Positions 9,451 through 20,979 of a stretch of DNA of 64,000 nucleotides are shown piece by piece. The position numbers were made by a program, and so were the translations under genes. Below the pieces are notes generated by a model. That model saw nothing but the letters and a program-made list of their open reading frames with translations. It searched no databases and was not told the origin of the DNA. Position 1 is the stretch's first letter; every line of letters begins with the position of its first letter. The DNA comes from Rhodocollybia butyracea (Eukaryota > Basidiomycota > Agaricomycetes > Agaricales > Omphalotaceae), in contig JADNRY010000018.1 of assembly GCA_015501585.1 (NCBI GenBank), positions 62,001 through 126,000 on the forward strand, given 5' to 3'.

Positions 9451-10606
9451 TGTTATGACCCATACCCAAACTATAAGCATATACATATCTTTTTCTATTA
9501 TTATTAACCAACTACTACTACTATCATTAAGATTTCTACTTATCATATACATTTTACGTTCATTACTCATTTTCTCTACATTATTTGGCATAATGCTGCA
9601 CACGTGAACATACTGTTAATCAACTTCGGTTTCACTAGAATAATTGAACACCAGTCACTGCATGACATCATTCTACTGCTCCGCAGTTCTGACATCATTT
9701 TACTGCTCCACAGTCATGATGTCATCTTACTGCTCCGCAGTTATGACATCATTCCAGCTCCACAGTTATGATATCATTCCAGTGCTCCGCAGTTATGACA
9801 TCATTCCAGCTCCACAGTTATGATATCATTCCAGTGCTCCGCAGTTATGACATCATTCCAGCTCCACAGTTATGATATCATTCCGCAGCATTTCCTAAAT
9901 AATACATACTTGACAGTATATAAGGAGGCTAGATTTACCAATGTACGGTAGACCTATTATTTTTCTTAAATCCAAACCCCCACTTGTTTGCTGTTATCAC
10001 TTGTGCGAATCACCAGACCAACTCATTGTATCTTGTTGAGCTATCTCCAAGCTACAATACACATTTATACATCTTGTTGAGCTAACTCCAAGTTGTATCC
10101 ACTAACATTCACCTGTTGAGCTATCTCCTAGTGAATACTTCTTTAATTGTCACTTGTTGAGCTATCTCCGAGTTGCAACTTCCTATTACTTGTTGAGCTA
10201 TCTCCGAGTTGCAACTTCCTATTACTTGTTGAGCTATCTCCAAGTATCAGACATCACACTCACTATTACTTGTTGAGCTATCTCTGAGTACTAGACACCA
10301 CACTCACTACTACTTGTTGAGCCATCTCTGAGTACTAGTTCTGATTCATATTACTGCTTGTTGAGCTATCTCCGAGGGTAATCATATTATTATTTGTCGA
10401 GCTATCTCCAAATAATACCTTCTGTGAGTTTTGTATTACAAACTAGTTACTAACTTTACTTGAGCCTAGTTGTTTGAGTATATATTCTTTGCCTAGCGGT
10501 TTCAACAAACGGAAAGGCTTGCTCTATAATCTCATTAATTTATCTTATCATTTTTACTGCTGAGTACTGTGAAGGTTTGGACGAGACTATTGATCGAGTC
10601 ATAACA
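9451..10606 (+). repeat. Element B 3' LTR
   Basis: Same layout as the 5' LTR, starting TGTTATGACC and ending CATAACA. It has an extra 52-bp double unit in the TGACATCAT array and ten rather than nine hairpin repeats. Confidence 0.93.
10015..10430 (+). repeat. Ten-copy stem-loop array of the 3' LTR
   Basis: Copies lie at about 10031, 10073, 10110, 10153, 10187, 10225, 10266, 10311, 10355 and 10396. Here the second and third copies are intact: ATACA-CTTG pairs with CAAG-TGTAT, and ATTCAC pairs with GTGAAT, around loops TTGAGCTAACTC and TTGAGCTATCTC. In the 5' LTR these two are fused into one unpaired copy. Confidence 0.8.
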
Positions 10607-10611
10607 GGCTT

Positions 10612-10849
10612 ACTTGCTGAGTTCATTCTATCACCTGTACGGACCTGCCGTCCTTACATTAGTCCCTTGGACAATCCCGACACGAGTCTTACATCCCATA
10701 GGCACTTCGGAACCGTTCTACACTCACATCCTCTCACATCTCAAACCAACTTTCCCAGTTCGGCTGAACAACGGCAGTACGGAGCGTATCTGCACTTTGG
10801 TTTCCAGGTTTGTAACCCGCGCTCGAAGGATTCCGCCTAGATCCTTACA
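10612..10849 (+). repeat. Element A 5' LTR, second part
   Basis: Continues the 5' LTR of A after element B and its GGCTT duplication, ending CCTTACA as in the 3' LTR (14733-14970). Confidence 0.92.
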
Positions 10850-10909
10850 TTATTTCCAATCTAACCCCCAACTACGGATTGTTGGGAGTGAGATAGGATA
10901 CGTGAAAGG

Positions 10910-13900
10910 ATGAGGAGTGTCATGGTTTACTATGACGATGAACCCATCGACAGTAGGTTGCTTCCGCAGTCCCACCCGACTTCGCGGATTCCGCCATCAC
11001 CAGCTACAACTATGGATTTATGGTTACAGGGCCCGCCACGCATCCCTTATGAGTTGAAACCTAGGAGGTTGATACCACCTGCTTTGGGTCTCGACAGCGC
11101 AGCAAACAATTCACAGAGTGTGCCCATGCACTCCGTCTATTCTGGTTCCATGGGTAATACACACGGAAACTCTTGGGAGACCTCGCCTCTTAGTGCTGGT
11201 AGGCTCCCAGGTACAGTCACTTCACTCCCTTCACCTCAGATGTCCGCCTTTGGCTTAGAGAATAGTCCTCTAATGATGTCATCGATCCTGCATCCCGACT
11301 TGGATTATGCCAAATACATCCAGCCACCTCAGGAAGCCACCTGGGTGCCCATTCCATCCCGTTACATGTCGCATAATCCCGCTCAGCCATCCCCGGTACC
11401 CGCTGTACATTTTGATATGGGGGGAAACGGTATGCATCGACATCGGGACTCAATTCGGAACTCCAGGAACCCGCCTGGACGCCCATACCTGTCGCCTATG
11501 CATCAGGTAATGTCACCTGGACTCCGCAGGGATCCGCTTCAAATTTGGGGAAGAATCAACTTGGTACAGAGGGGAGACGTGACTACTCAACCTACGGATA
11601 TGACCCTGGACCTCCCGGATCCGCCAGAGCGTCCAATCCATCTTCTTATGTGCCACATTATGTTGCGCAAACTCCGCAAGCATTTGCTGCTGGTTCTGGA
11701 AATGGTGAAGTGGGTATGGGGGAGATACACAATGCATTTATTTCTGGACTCAACCCGACACCTCAGGGACCCACTATGGGGCCAAAACCATTTGCTTATA
11801 CATCGGGTAGCGTCGTAAGGCCTCTCCAGGAGCCCGCCGGAAGTATTAGGAATAGTGGTATTGGTACTAGGGGGATACAGGAACATTTTGCACCCGGATA
11901 CAACCAGGGATCACAGGAATCCGCCAGAGCATCCAATCCAGCTCCTTATGTCCCGCATTATGTCGCGCAAACTCCCGAGGCTTTTGCTGCAGGTTCTGGA
12001 AATACTGAAGTGGGTATGGAGGAGATCCAGGATGCATTTACCTCTGGGTTCAACCCGGGACTTCAGAGACCCGCTGTGGGCCCCAAACAATTCGTTTATG
12101 CGTCGGGTAACGTCGTAAGGCCTCCCCAGCAACCCGCTGGTAGTATTGGGAATATTGGAATGGGTAGGGGGCAGGTACTGGTGCACCAAGGGACGGAAAA
12201 TTTTGCAACACCTCTGGGACTCGGGGGAGCTCAAATCGACGTCCTTACACTTCGAACATTATCCTTCAACCACCCCGACGTTCCGCTTTGAGTTCAGAGA
12301 ATACTGGGTCCAGTAGGGAACAGATGGAGGAACACCCAGGGACGGAAAATTCTCCTACACATCCAGGACCCGGCGGGAGCTCAAATCGACGTCCTTACAC
12401 TTCAAATAACACCCTCCGACCACCCCGACGTTCCGCTTTGAGTTCAGAGAATATTGGGTCCAGTAGGGAACAGATGGAGGTACACCCAGGGACGGAAAAT
12501 TCCCCTACGCATCCGGGACCCGGCGGGAGCTCAATTCTACGTCCTTACACTTCGAACAACGTTCCTCAACCATCCCGACGACCCGCGTTGCGCTCAGAGG
12601 ATAGTGGACCCACTAGGGGGCAAATACAGGCAGAACCAGAGACGGAAATGACCCGGGGACTTCAGACCGCCGCTAATATCTCCAGACGAGCCTATTCAGC
12701 TCCAAAGGACACCCGCACAAGCCGCATTGATTCCGCCTCACAGGTACCCACCAATCGACGCACTACTGCATCACCACCCACCCATCCCCCTACCCCATAT
12801 CCAACTTCTTTGCCCAGGGAAACTCCGAATTTGTATCCGAATCAAATCAGACATACTACCCGACGTATTCGGCAACAGAACGCGTGCGGTGGCACTCCTG
12901 TAGGAGCTCCCAGGAGACCCGGCGGGATGGAAGGAGAACAAAATACTGGTTTGGCTATGGAAACTTCCGGGCCATTGACGGATGACTTAGGTGATGGAAA
13001 CGGCTTCGGAAATGCAGGATCTCGACGCGACGGGTATCCCGACCCACCAGGACCATCCCATCCCCATCCAACTTTTGCACCACCACTTGGCCAACCTGGA
13101 GCGGCATATATATTCTACCCACCAAATGACTGGATTCCCTTTGCGATTCAGCAGCGGAACTTAATGGGAGGTAATTGGAACTCAATCAACACAGATACCT
13201 CAGCTGCAGATGACCGCCAATTCCGACTTTTATTGGAGTCAAAACTCGACACAGCGGAACCAGAGTACTTTACGGGGGAGTCTAAGGATGCTTGGCTGCC
13301 ATGGATCTCATCCTTGAAAAGGATCTTCAAGGCAAAGCCAACAATCTACGAGGTTCCGCAGAGTCGTGTTGCATATGCTTGCTCCTTTTTACGAGGTAGC
13401 GCCAGTTCTCATTACGACAATCTGGTACAGATGGAGCAATCCCGAGGAGAGGATGTTTCCGCACTACACGAGTGGAATTCATTCATACAGGAGTTCCAGG
13501 TTTGGTTTGGAATATTTAATCCGACTATAGATGCTCAGTCACAGTTGGATGACATCCACCAGGAGGAGGGAGAAGATTTTGCAGCGTTTATAATTCGGTT
13601 TGAGGAACTTGCATTCCGAACTGAATATAATGAACCCGCACTGATCAATCGACTTCGGAAGGCGGTAGTACCATGGTTAGATCTTAATATTTCGGCGCAA
13701 CCCGGCCACCCTCAGACACTCTCGGAATGGACACGCCGCTACCAGGACTTGGATGCGGCATGGAATCAGCAGATTAGGAGTCGGATGAATGTATCCAATG
13801 ACTTGGAGCCACCCTTAGATTCCGAAAATGACTTCCAACTTGACTATGTCAATCCACCAATATCATCAATGGATGATTTTGCTAATGGAGAACTTGATCT

Positions 13901-13943
13901 CACACCACAGGATGATGTGCAAATTTCCTGGGACCCGGGATAA
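10910..13943 (+). pseudogene. gag: Gag-like protein of element A, frameshifted at least twice
   Basis: Coding flow moves through three frames: 10910 to about 11540, then 11545-12225, then 12228-13943. The second change is a single missing base near 12220, seen by comparing three tandem ~150-bp coding repeats (about 12190-12600). The N-terminal half is Pro/Ser/Asn-rich and built of internal repeats. The C-terminal ~230 residues match the capsid region of element B, with DAQSQLD and FAAFIIRFEELAFRTEYN. There is no zinc knuckle and no pol; the frame ends 183 bases before the 3' LTR. The protein would act as a particle protein of a Ty3/Gypsy-like element if intact. The frameshifts and repeat decay indicate it is dead. 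Confidence 0.8.
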
Positions 13944-14126
13944 CACCCGCCGTTGAGTACTTCATCTATTTGTCTATTTTTTCTGTTCAACTTTTGGTGC
14001 CGACAAATTTTATCTTTTCCATTGGCGCCTGCCATCTATGTTCTTAAATGTTTTATTTATGTTTTCAACTACTTACATGCTGGGCCTAGCGTCTCCTTGC
14101 GGGCTCGGAGCTTGAAGGGGGGGTAA

Positions 14127-14970
14127 TGTCATGCCCTAGGCATATACAGACTGCCGACGTTTCCCGCTTACTGTTACATAACCTGCTTCCGCCGCATTTC
14201 CGGTTCCGATACACTTCCACTTTGCTTCCGTTTTACTTTTTCCTTCACTGTACACTTTCTATGATCCCGTCGATCCATTCTCCATCATTCTTACAATCAT
14301 ACATATGCTTTATGCTCATCCCGCTGCTTCCGCTTATGTTCATCGTTGTCTTTCATCCCTTGTACTTCTTTTGGCTATTCTTGTCTTTTCTACTCTCAGA
14401 TTATTACCTATCGCTACTCCGGTCCTTGAGTACCCTTTATATAGTTCTGTACCATGTCAAGTACAGTAGATTGGAAATATTGCTTAACCCCTTGACTCGT
14501 GTGCTCTTGTGTGTTCTGGTTTCTCGCTTTATCTGTTTCTTTAACTCTGTTTCTTCACTCCATCGTTTTCACAACCTCTGCAATCTACTATCATCTATTT
14601 GGTTCCGCTCTGTTTGCGCCGCATCAGGTCAGCTACCGCTTGACCTTCTGCTTCCACTCATATCGCTATCAAAGCCGCTTGCACTTAGTGGGTCCTACCC
14701 TTTGAGTCGGAAACTCATCTACTCTTAGGCTTACTTGCTGAGTTCATTCTATCACCTGTACGGACCTGCCGTCCTTACATTAGTCCCTTGGACAATCCCG
14801 ACACGAGTCTTACATCCCATAGGCACTTCGGAACCGTTCTACACTCACATCCTCTCACATCTCAAACCAACTTTCCCAGTTCGGCTGAACAACGGCAGTA
14901 CGGAGCGTATCTGCACTTTGGTTTCCAGGTTTGTAACCCGCGCTCGAAGGATTCCGCCTAGATCCTTACA
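14127..14970 (+). repeat. Element A 3' LTR
   Basis: 844 bp, TGTCATGCCC to CCTTACA, preceded by the polypurine tract GAAGGGGGGG (14114-14123) and followed by the GCTGA duplication. It has no MITE and no element B, so it is the empty reference for both insertions. Confidence 0.95.
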
Positions 14971-15719
14971 GCTGAGCGAGGACAGAGAGGAACTTAGGAA
15001 AGGTAGAGGGGGGACAGCACGTGGAGAATGTGAGGTAAGGATGAAATAGGGAGGTAGTGAGCTAGCAAGCTAGTGTGGCAATGATTCGGGAAAAACATTT
15101 TTACTTCTAGAACTTGATTTCCATCTTTGCAACAATTAGAACTATACAACCAAAAGCTTAGGTTCATTCCAAATCCATTCCCCCTCAATCCCTCCTGCAC
15201 CCCATTTGAACCTTTATACTTTTTTAGGTCTCTTATTGTTTGATCTTCATCGATTATCATCCCTACACAGCGGAGAAAATTATGGGTATGAGGCTAGAGA
15301 TTGTGAGTTAAAGGTTATCAATGGATAGCAATCGATGCACATGGCACGGAACGAGCCTCTGGAGGGTGTATAGCGGGTTGGAATTGAAGGAGTCAAGATA
15401 GAGTAGATGTGGTTATACTAGTACCTTCATTCTTTGAATTAGGCTTTCATTGATCTACTGCCAGTTTAAGTTCACGTGCAACTTACAAGGAAGAACACAA
15501 CAAACCCGAACTGCCCTGCGATAAAAATGAAGGTATAAAAGCTAACTACCCTTGCTGTTTACCTCCCCATCTCACCCAACCAAGTGACCTCCCAACTAAT
15601 CTTTCCATCTGCGAGTAGCCAAAACCGTACAGATACACCCTATGCTAACATGTCCTTGCCAGCTTTCTTGCTTTCTCATAACATTGTAAGTGTTGAAATA
15701 ACGGGAGGCAGCAACGTGT
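14971..15719. other. Host sequence right of element A, no gene seen
   Basis: The first ~110 bases are related to 21123-21270, including GCTGAGCG, AGGAA and GAGCTAGCAAG blocks, and continue the host segment broken by A. The rest has no convincing frame. The bases before 15720 (CGTGT) are the target of the solo LTR. Confidence 0.55.
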
Positions 15720-17803
15720 TGTCATGCCCTAGGCATATACAGACTGCCGACGTTTCCTGCTTACCATTACATAACCCGCTTCCGCCGCATTTCCAGTTCC
15801 AATACACTTCCACTTTGCTTCTGTTTTACTTTTTCCTTCACTGTACACTTTCTATGATCCCATCAATCCATTCTCCATTATTCTTACAATCATACATATG
15901 CTTTATGCTCATCCCGCCGCTTCCGCTTATGTTCATTGTTGTCTTTCATCTGTTGTACTTCTTTTGGCTATCCTTGTCTTTTCTACTCTCAGATTATTAC
16001 CTATCGCTACTCCGGTCCTCGAGTACCCTTTATATAGTTCCGTACCATGTCAAGTACAGTAGATTGGAAATATTGCTTAACCCCTTGACTCATGTGCTCT
16101 TGTGTGTTCCGGTTTCTCGCTTTATCTGTTTCTTTAACTCTGTTTCTTCACTCCATTGTTTTCACAACCTCTGCAATTTACTATCATCTATTTGGTTCCG
16201 CTCTGTTTGCGCCGCATCAGGTCAGCTACCGCTTGACCTTCCGCTTCCACTCATATCGCTATCAAAGCCGCTTGCACTTAGTGGGTCCTACCCTTTGAGT
16301 CGGAAACTCATCTACTCTTAGGCTTACTCGCCGAGTTCATTCTATTGCCAGTACGGACCTTCCGTCCCTACATTCATCAGCAAAACCTAAGACCTATGGA
16401 ACCTCAGTGACCAGGCCTCCCAGATGTGGTCAGTTTTGAGAATCTGGATCCCTAGAAATCATTCTAAGTCTAAATAGATACCTCAATGGAAATAGTCATT
16501 CTCAATGGATGAATTTGCCCAGTTTGGAAATCATGGAAACTTTCATCCGCTCTGGAGCTCATGTACTTGATTTCCAGAATGGAGAAAAGTTTCCATGATT
16601 TCCAAATTGGAAACCTTACTCCATACTTCCCATATTGGACCGCCCTATCCAGCTCTCCCATAATGACATCTCCTTGCCAGAGGCCTCACGATGGCAAACA
16701 AATCCCAAATAATTATTTCTCATTCAGATTGTACACAAATCATGTAACAACGAGACATCAAATATATAAACATTGGTGATAATGTGGGACATGACATGAA
16801 TAAAGGAAAGCATCGAGTATCATCAAAGAGGGGTGCACGTTGAAGAGGTATCAGGCTGGAAGATTACATGCGCGCAAAGGAAGCATGGGAATGGTAAAAC
16901 TTTGAACACAAGAAGGACGGCGAAACAAACAAATTTAGGTAAGAAGGTATGCCATTCACAAAGAACAAGGGCTAAAAATGAACTTACACTTCATCACGCA
17001 AGGAAGATTTACCTAGCTTGGCAGCATACATGAGCAACGAATGACAGCAAAAGTAAGAGACTCACAATGTTGCCTTTGATCTCCATACTCTTCTCGTTCA
17101 GAACTCCGGCTTCATGTTTTGTAGCATTCAGGCCCAGTCTTCCACCAGATCGGTTGCTCTCGAGCTAGACTAGCGTTCAAGAGAGAAAACATCTGGTGAA
17201 GTAAAGACAGCGGGGTGGTCCTGAAGGAAGCTCAAAGCCCAGCAGATCAAAGCCTGCATTGGCGGCCTCGGTTTTTGTAAAGATTTTGAGGGACGAGATG
17301 TAGAGAAGACTGGGAGCGGCATGGTATACTGGAGACCCAGAATACCAATAATTAGTAGGAGTCGTCAACGTAGAATGAAATGAAATGAACCTTCCTTGAT
17401 GAACATGTTGAGATACAGGACATGGCTGTAATATTGTAGTGGCGAGACAGTTTCCAAAGGAGATATGATGCAGAAACGGACGAGCCAGTAATCCTGAGGC
17501 GAGAAAAGGTTCGGTGATGCATGAACGAAAGTTTGAATGACTTACATGTGACCGACCGCCTCGGAAATGATGTCGTTGTTAGGCATTGTCTGTCCAGTAG
17601 AAGAATAAGTACTTCAAGAGAAGGCGGTGGAGTAGAGAGATAGTGTCCGCAGATTTGTCAACCGCCCCCGAGTTCATTTCAGGAGCTGGCATGAGCTTGG
17701 TAAACCCGTTTGTTCAGGCTAGAAGTGTACTGGGAATTTTGCATGGTTGGCAGAAGTATAGTGCAGAGCGTAGCCTTTGCAGATCATACCATGAGGAATA
17801 GAG

Positions 17804-19195
17804 CCCAGTGAAAATCAACATGATGAGATTGGTTGGAAATGATTCAGACTGGTTAGGATCTGTTAGGATCGGTTGAAATAGCATGAGCTCGGATAATATC
17901 GGTTCCAGCCCGGCTGAATCGGATTCAGCACAATTAGACAATCTTGTGGTCTGTTCTTTTTGGTTCTCCATGGCCTTCACTACTTTTATCGATGTAAACG
18001 CGTAAATTCTACATCAGGAAACACTAAAATGATATGTATCCCTCGCTGATGTGTGTGTAGCTTCCTGTACACCTCGTATCAGAAGTAGGGACATGTAGGT
18101 CAGCTCTTCTATCTGTATCAGTATGTATCGATATAAGTCATCTGTATCGGTGCATCAGGATACACAATTGATATAGGTGGCGATTTGTACAATCTGTACA
18201 CAGGACAGGGAGAACCTCAAAAAAACTTCAAGTATTGGGAATTTTTGATACATCGTAACTACTATTTCCTGCCTGTGTGCAAGTCAGTGGTCAACGACCA
18301 ACAAACAATGTTTTTGAGCTCAAATTCATGGCCGCCGCTACATTTTCCAACAAAGATAATAGATATTATAGAACATGTCAAATGGCTGGCAGCCGGTGTC
18401 TGCCCTAAATTAAAATTTGATGATCACGCCATATTTTCGATATTTCTTGACCACCCACTTTATTGTTCTTTCTCCTTCTTCCTTCCTTCCTTCTTTCCTC
18501 GGCAGGTGCTATCAAGTTTGGCAAAGACCATGAGGCAGCGAGGCGGTGTCGGGTAGGCAGCAGCCCCTCCAAAGAAGCAGGTAAGCCTCATCATTCTCGC
18601 CGTACATGTAAAACTAATTCAATAAATGTCGGTCTCAAAATTGGTTGCTCCAAAGCTGGTAAGTTCCATCTGTTTTTGTGCTCCATACATGTGAAACTGA
18701 TTCAATAAATGAAGGCTTCGGGATCTGCATTGAGGAGCTCGTGTTAGTAATTGTTTGTAAGTACCACTTTTCGCTGCCTTTATTTACGTGCTGATGTGAA
18801 CTTCAGGCCATTTTTCTTGCTGCTGCTAGTATGGTGTAGTGCGCATGTATGTATATAGAATCAATTTGAACCAATGTATATAGATATGAACCAATGATAA
18901 TGCACATGAATCAATTTTAACAGATTTGAAAGCCAAAAAACTGTAATAATAGGAACCAATTTCTTCCGATGTAGATAGATATGAACCAATGTGAAACAAT
19001 GTAAACCAATTCCATCCAATCTTAAACGAAAAAAATCGGTTAAAGTCTCACTTTTCGAAGGAGATCGGTTCTCCTATGATGACAAGTGAATACACCTGTC
19101 ATTTGCTGACAGTTTCCAATCTGAACCGATATCGCTCAATTTGAACCAATATCACTCGATTTGAACCAATTTCAATCATGTCGATTTTCACTGGG
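17804..19195. mobile_element. Possible 1.4-kb inverted-repeat element D inside C
   Basis: CCCAGTGAAAATCAACATGA at 17804 is repeated in inverse orientation as TCATGTCGATTTTCACTGGG ending at 19195 (one mismatch). Inward of both ends are arrays of related motifs: GGTTGGAAA, GGTTGAAAT and ATCGGTTC on the left, TTGAACCAAT on the right in inverse orientation. No target duplication is clear and no protein is recognised. Confidence 0.6.
18840..19175 (+). repeat. Subterminal TTGAACCAAT motif cluster
   Basis: Roughly ten copies of a motif near GAACCAAT or TTGAACCAAT lie at the right end of element D, with inverse counterparts (ATTGGTT, ATCGGTT) at 17828-17900. Such clusters are typical of transposase binding regions. 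Confidence 0.55.
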
Positions 19196-20154
19196 GTTGA
19201 TAGTTAGTAAAACGTTGTGACCGCAATGGTGGAAGGAAAGAAGGACATGGGCGTTAATTTGAAGCGCTGACCGCCAATTACGAATCACATGACAAAATTG
19301 CAATTAACTTGTTGTATAATTATTCGCCGTTTGCCAGTAGTTCGTTCACTGGTGGTTACCGGCCTAAATGAGAGCAATTTAAAGCTTAGGGCCTCTTACG
19401 CAAGAAATCCAGATATACTGTATTAAGATAACCCTCAGATCAGAGTCAAAACATCTGGGCCAGGTACTCGAAAATGCAATGGTATCATCGCTTGGTACAT
19501 ATCAACCTGTACAAGTTTATTGAGTAGTTCAAAATATTCAGATTACTTTGAACCTCTGTTGAATGTTTTATAGTATCATAAGCTTTGTGGCCAGGCTATG
19601 AAATGTTTTTCTCAATGTGGGCATGTCTGTCCCCAGCATGTAATTCCACCCCATAGATGGACAATGCGGACCATTTGCTTCCAATATGGATAGTTCTGTC
19701 CAATCTGGGTGCCATTGACAGACTTTCCAGATTGAGCAACCTTTTCCATATTCTTCCTGATTGGATGAAATTTTCCAAAGTGGAAAAAAAATCCCATACT
19801 GATCAGCCTTTTCCAAACTCTGCCAAAGTGAGTAAATCTCTACACAATGGTCACCTATGGAAGCTGTCTGGGCATTTTCAGGAATATGTACATGAGGCCC
19901 ACGAGTTGTGCCTTTTGCTGATGTTAGTCCCTTGGACGATCCCGACATGAGTCTTACATCCCATAGGCACTTCGGAACCGTTCTACACTCACATCCTTTC
20001 ACATCTCAAACCAACTTTCCCAGTTCGGCTGAACGACAGAAGTACGGAGCGTATCCGCACTTTGGTTTCCAGGTTTGTACTAGATCCTTACACGTGTTCC
20101 GTATTGCATGACCTCATCCGAGATTCCCCCGAGGATCACAAGACCACCTAACAG

Positions 20155-20226
20155 CAGCTCTGCCGGGATTCGAACCCAGGTCACTTGGATATCTACCAAG
20201 GGTGTTAACCACTACACCACAGGGCC
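20155..20226 (-). tRNA. tRNA or tRNA pseudogene, anticodon GAT by position
   Basis: Read on the minus strand, 72 bases fold as a cloverleaf. The acceptor GGCCCTG pairs with CAGAGCT (one C-A mismatch and one G-U pair), the D arm contains TGGTGTAGTGGTTAA (box A), the anticodon stem is CTTGG/CCAAG with loop TAGATAT, and the T arm is CTGGG-TTCGAAT-CCCGG (box B). The anticodon by position is GAT (Ile), but base 33 is A instead of the near-universal T, and the body resembles Gln/Glu-type tRNAs. It may be a pseudogene or the head of a tRNA-derived SINE. No CCA is encoded. Confidence 0.65.
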
Positions 20227-20341
20227 TTAGTTCTATGAGCGTTATCAGTCCATCATGATATCATGTGGACTTCAACAGTAAGGTCGAAACTCCACATACA
20301 CTCTATATTGTTTGACGTTTGGTTCATACTATAGCCCCAGT

Positions 20342-20736
20342 ATGACCAACGCTGTATTCACCAACGGCCAGACCCTTATAGTCACTACCATCGGGCCTGG
20401 AAACCTCAACCTGCTCTCGTATCAGAGCGCAATGATTCCGCAATCACGAACCACGTTGGAGCCACGCCCACCACCAAGACAGGTGTGACGAGGTTCTTGG
20501 TCTCCCACAGCTACACCTTCGATCGCTTTGCGTTCTTCTGGGATGGAGCAGGCGATGCCTCCTACACAATCGGAACTGCGGAGCAAAGTCACCCTGTAGG
20601 GAAATCCTGGGCTGAGGCGAATGGAGTCTCGTGGGGTGCGACCACCATTGATACGGTCGATGCTACGAGCTTCGTACCCGGCGCGCTTGTTAGAAACGGT
20701 TCTGCGACCTGCTTTGTTATTCCTGACAGATTCTAG
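20342..20736 (+). pseudogene. Small unknown protein, possibly frame-broken
   Basis: A frame from ATG 20342 reads about 47 codons. A second frame from about 20431 to the stop at 20736 has natural composition and the stretches ITNHVGATPTTKTG and YTFDRFAFFWDGAGDASYT. Joining needs a frame change near 20430, by a one-base indel or a missed intron. The product would be about 130 residues, rich in Thr, Gly and aromatic residues. I do not recognise the family, and it lies in repeat-rich DNA. Confidence 0.4.
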
Positions 20737-20979
20737 GTTCATTTACCTCGCTGTTTCTGGAATAGCTGACATTGCCGTATAACTTGTCTGTAAAGTTTGA
20801 AAGGGTTGATATTGTCGTTGATTCGTTTGTAGAATTCGTAAATACTTTGTATGGCTTGGTGTGTTTTGTAACCATGTTGATAGTCTCTATCTCTATCTCT
20901 ACTTCTTCCTTCTCCCAGATATCGACACATACCCAAACTCACCGGTCGAGTGTACCACCTCCTACTACGGCGTCGGGCG

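Larger units (their letters stand above)
4285..10606 (+). mobile_element. LTR retrotransposon B (non-autonomous, gag only)
   Basis: The element begins TGTTATGACC and ends GTCATAACA, flanked by GGCTT (4280-4284 and 10607-10611), and sits inside the 5' LTR of element A. The LTRs are 4285-5357 (1073 bp) and 9451-10606 (1156 bp). They differ at only a handful of bases, and the length difference comes from repeat copy number, so insertion was recent. The interior has a broken gag (5388-8776), about 660 bp of non-coding sequence and a polypurine run CGGGGGG before the 3' LTR. No pol frame exists. Primer binding site not recognised. Confidence 0.94.
3304..14970 (+). mobile_element. LTR retrotransposon A (non-autonomous, gag only, host of two nested insertions)
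   Basis: The element begins TGTCATGCCC and ends CCTTACA, flanked by the 5-bp duplication GCTGA (3299-3303 and 14971-14975). Its 5' LTR is split: 3304-4284 and 10612-10849, once the MITE (373 bp plus a TA) and element B plus its duplication are removed. The pieces sum to 844 bp, the same as the 3' LTR at 14127-14970. The body, 10850-14126, codes only for a Gag-like protein. A polypurine run (14114-14123) precedes the 3' LTR. No protease, reverse transcriptase or integrase frame is present. The LTRs differ at a dozen or so bases, so A is older than B. Confidence 0.93.
16375..19923. mobile_element. 3.5-kb terminal-inverted-repeat element C
   Basis: Ends are CATCAGCAAAACC and CTTTTGCTGATG, inverted for about 11 bases. 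The LTR reads continuously once 16375-19923 and one TT are removed, so the target is TT (16373-16374, 19924-19925). Both subterminal regions (16480-16640 and 19590-19800) are rich in TTTCCA and TGGAAA motifs. No transposase is recognisable. A short minus-strand frame at 17177-17368 has natural-looking composition but no known domain. The ends resemble those of both MITEs in the window, so C may be a longer relative. It carries element D. Confidence 0.8.
15720..20092 (+). mobile_element. Solo LTR of the element A family, split by element C
   Basis: 15720-16374 matches the first 655 bases of the A 3' LTR with no net length change, and 19926-20092 matches the remainder with one 22-bp internal deletion near 20080. 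The 5-bp flanks CGTGT (15715-15719 and 20093-20097) are identical, showing one insertion event. No internal A sequence remains, as expected after recombination between two LTRs. Confidence 0.92.
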
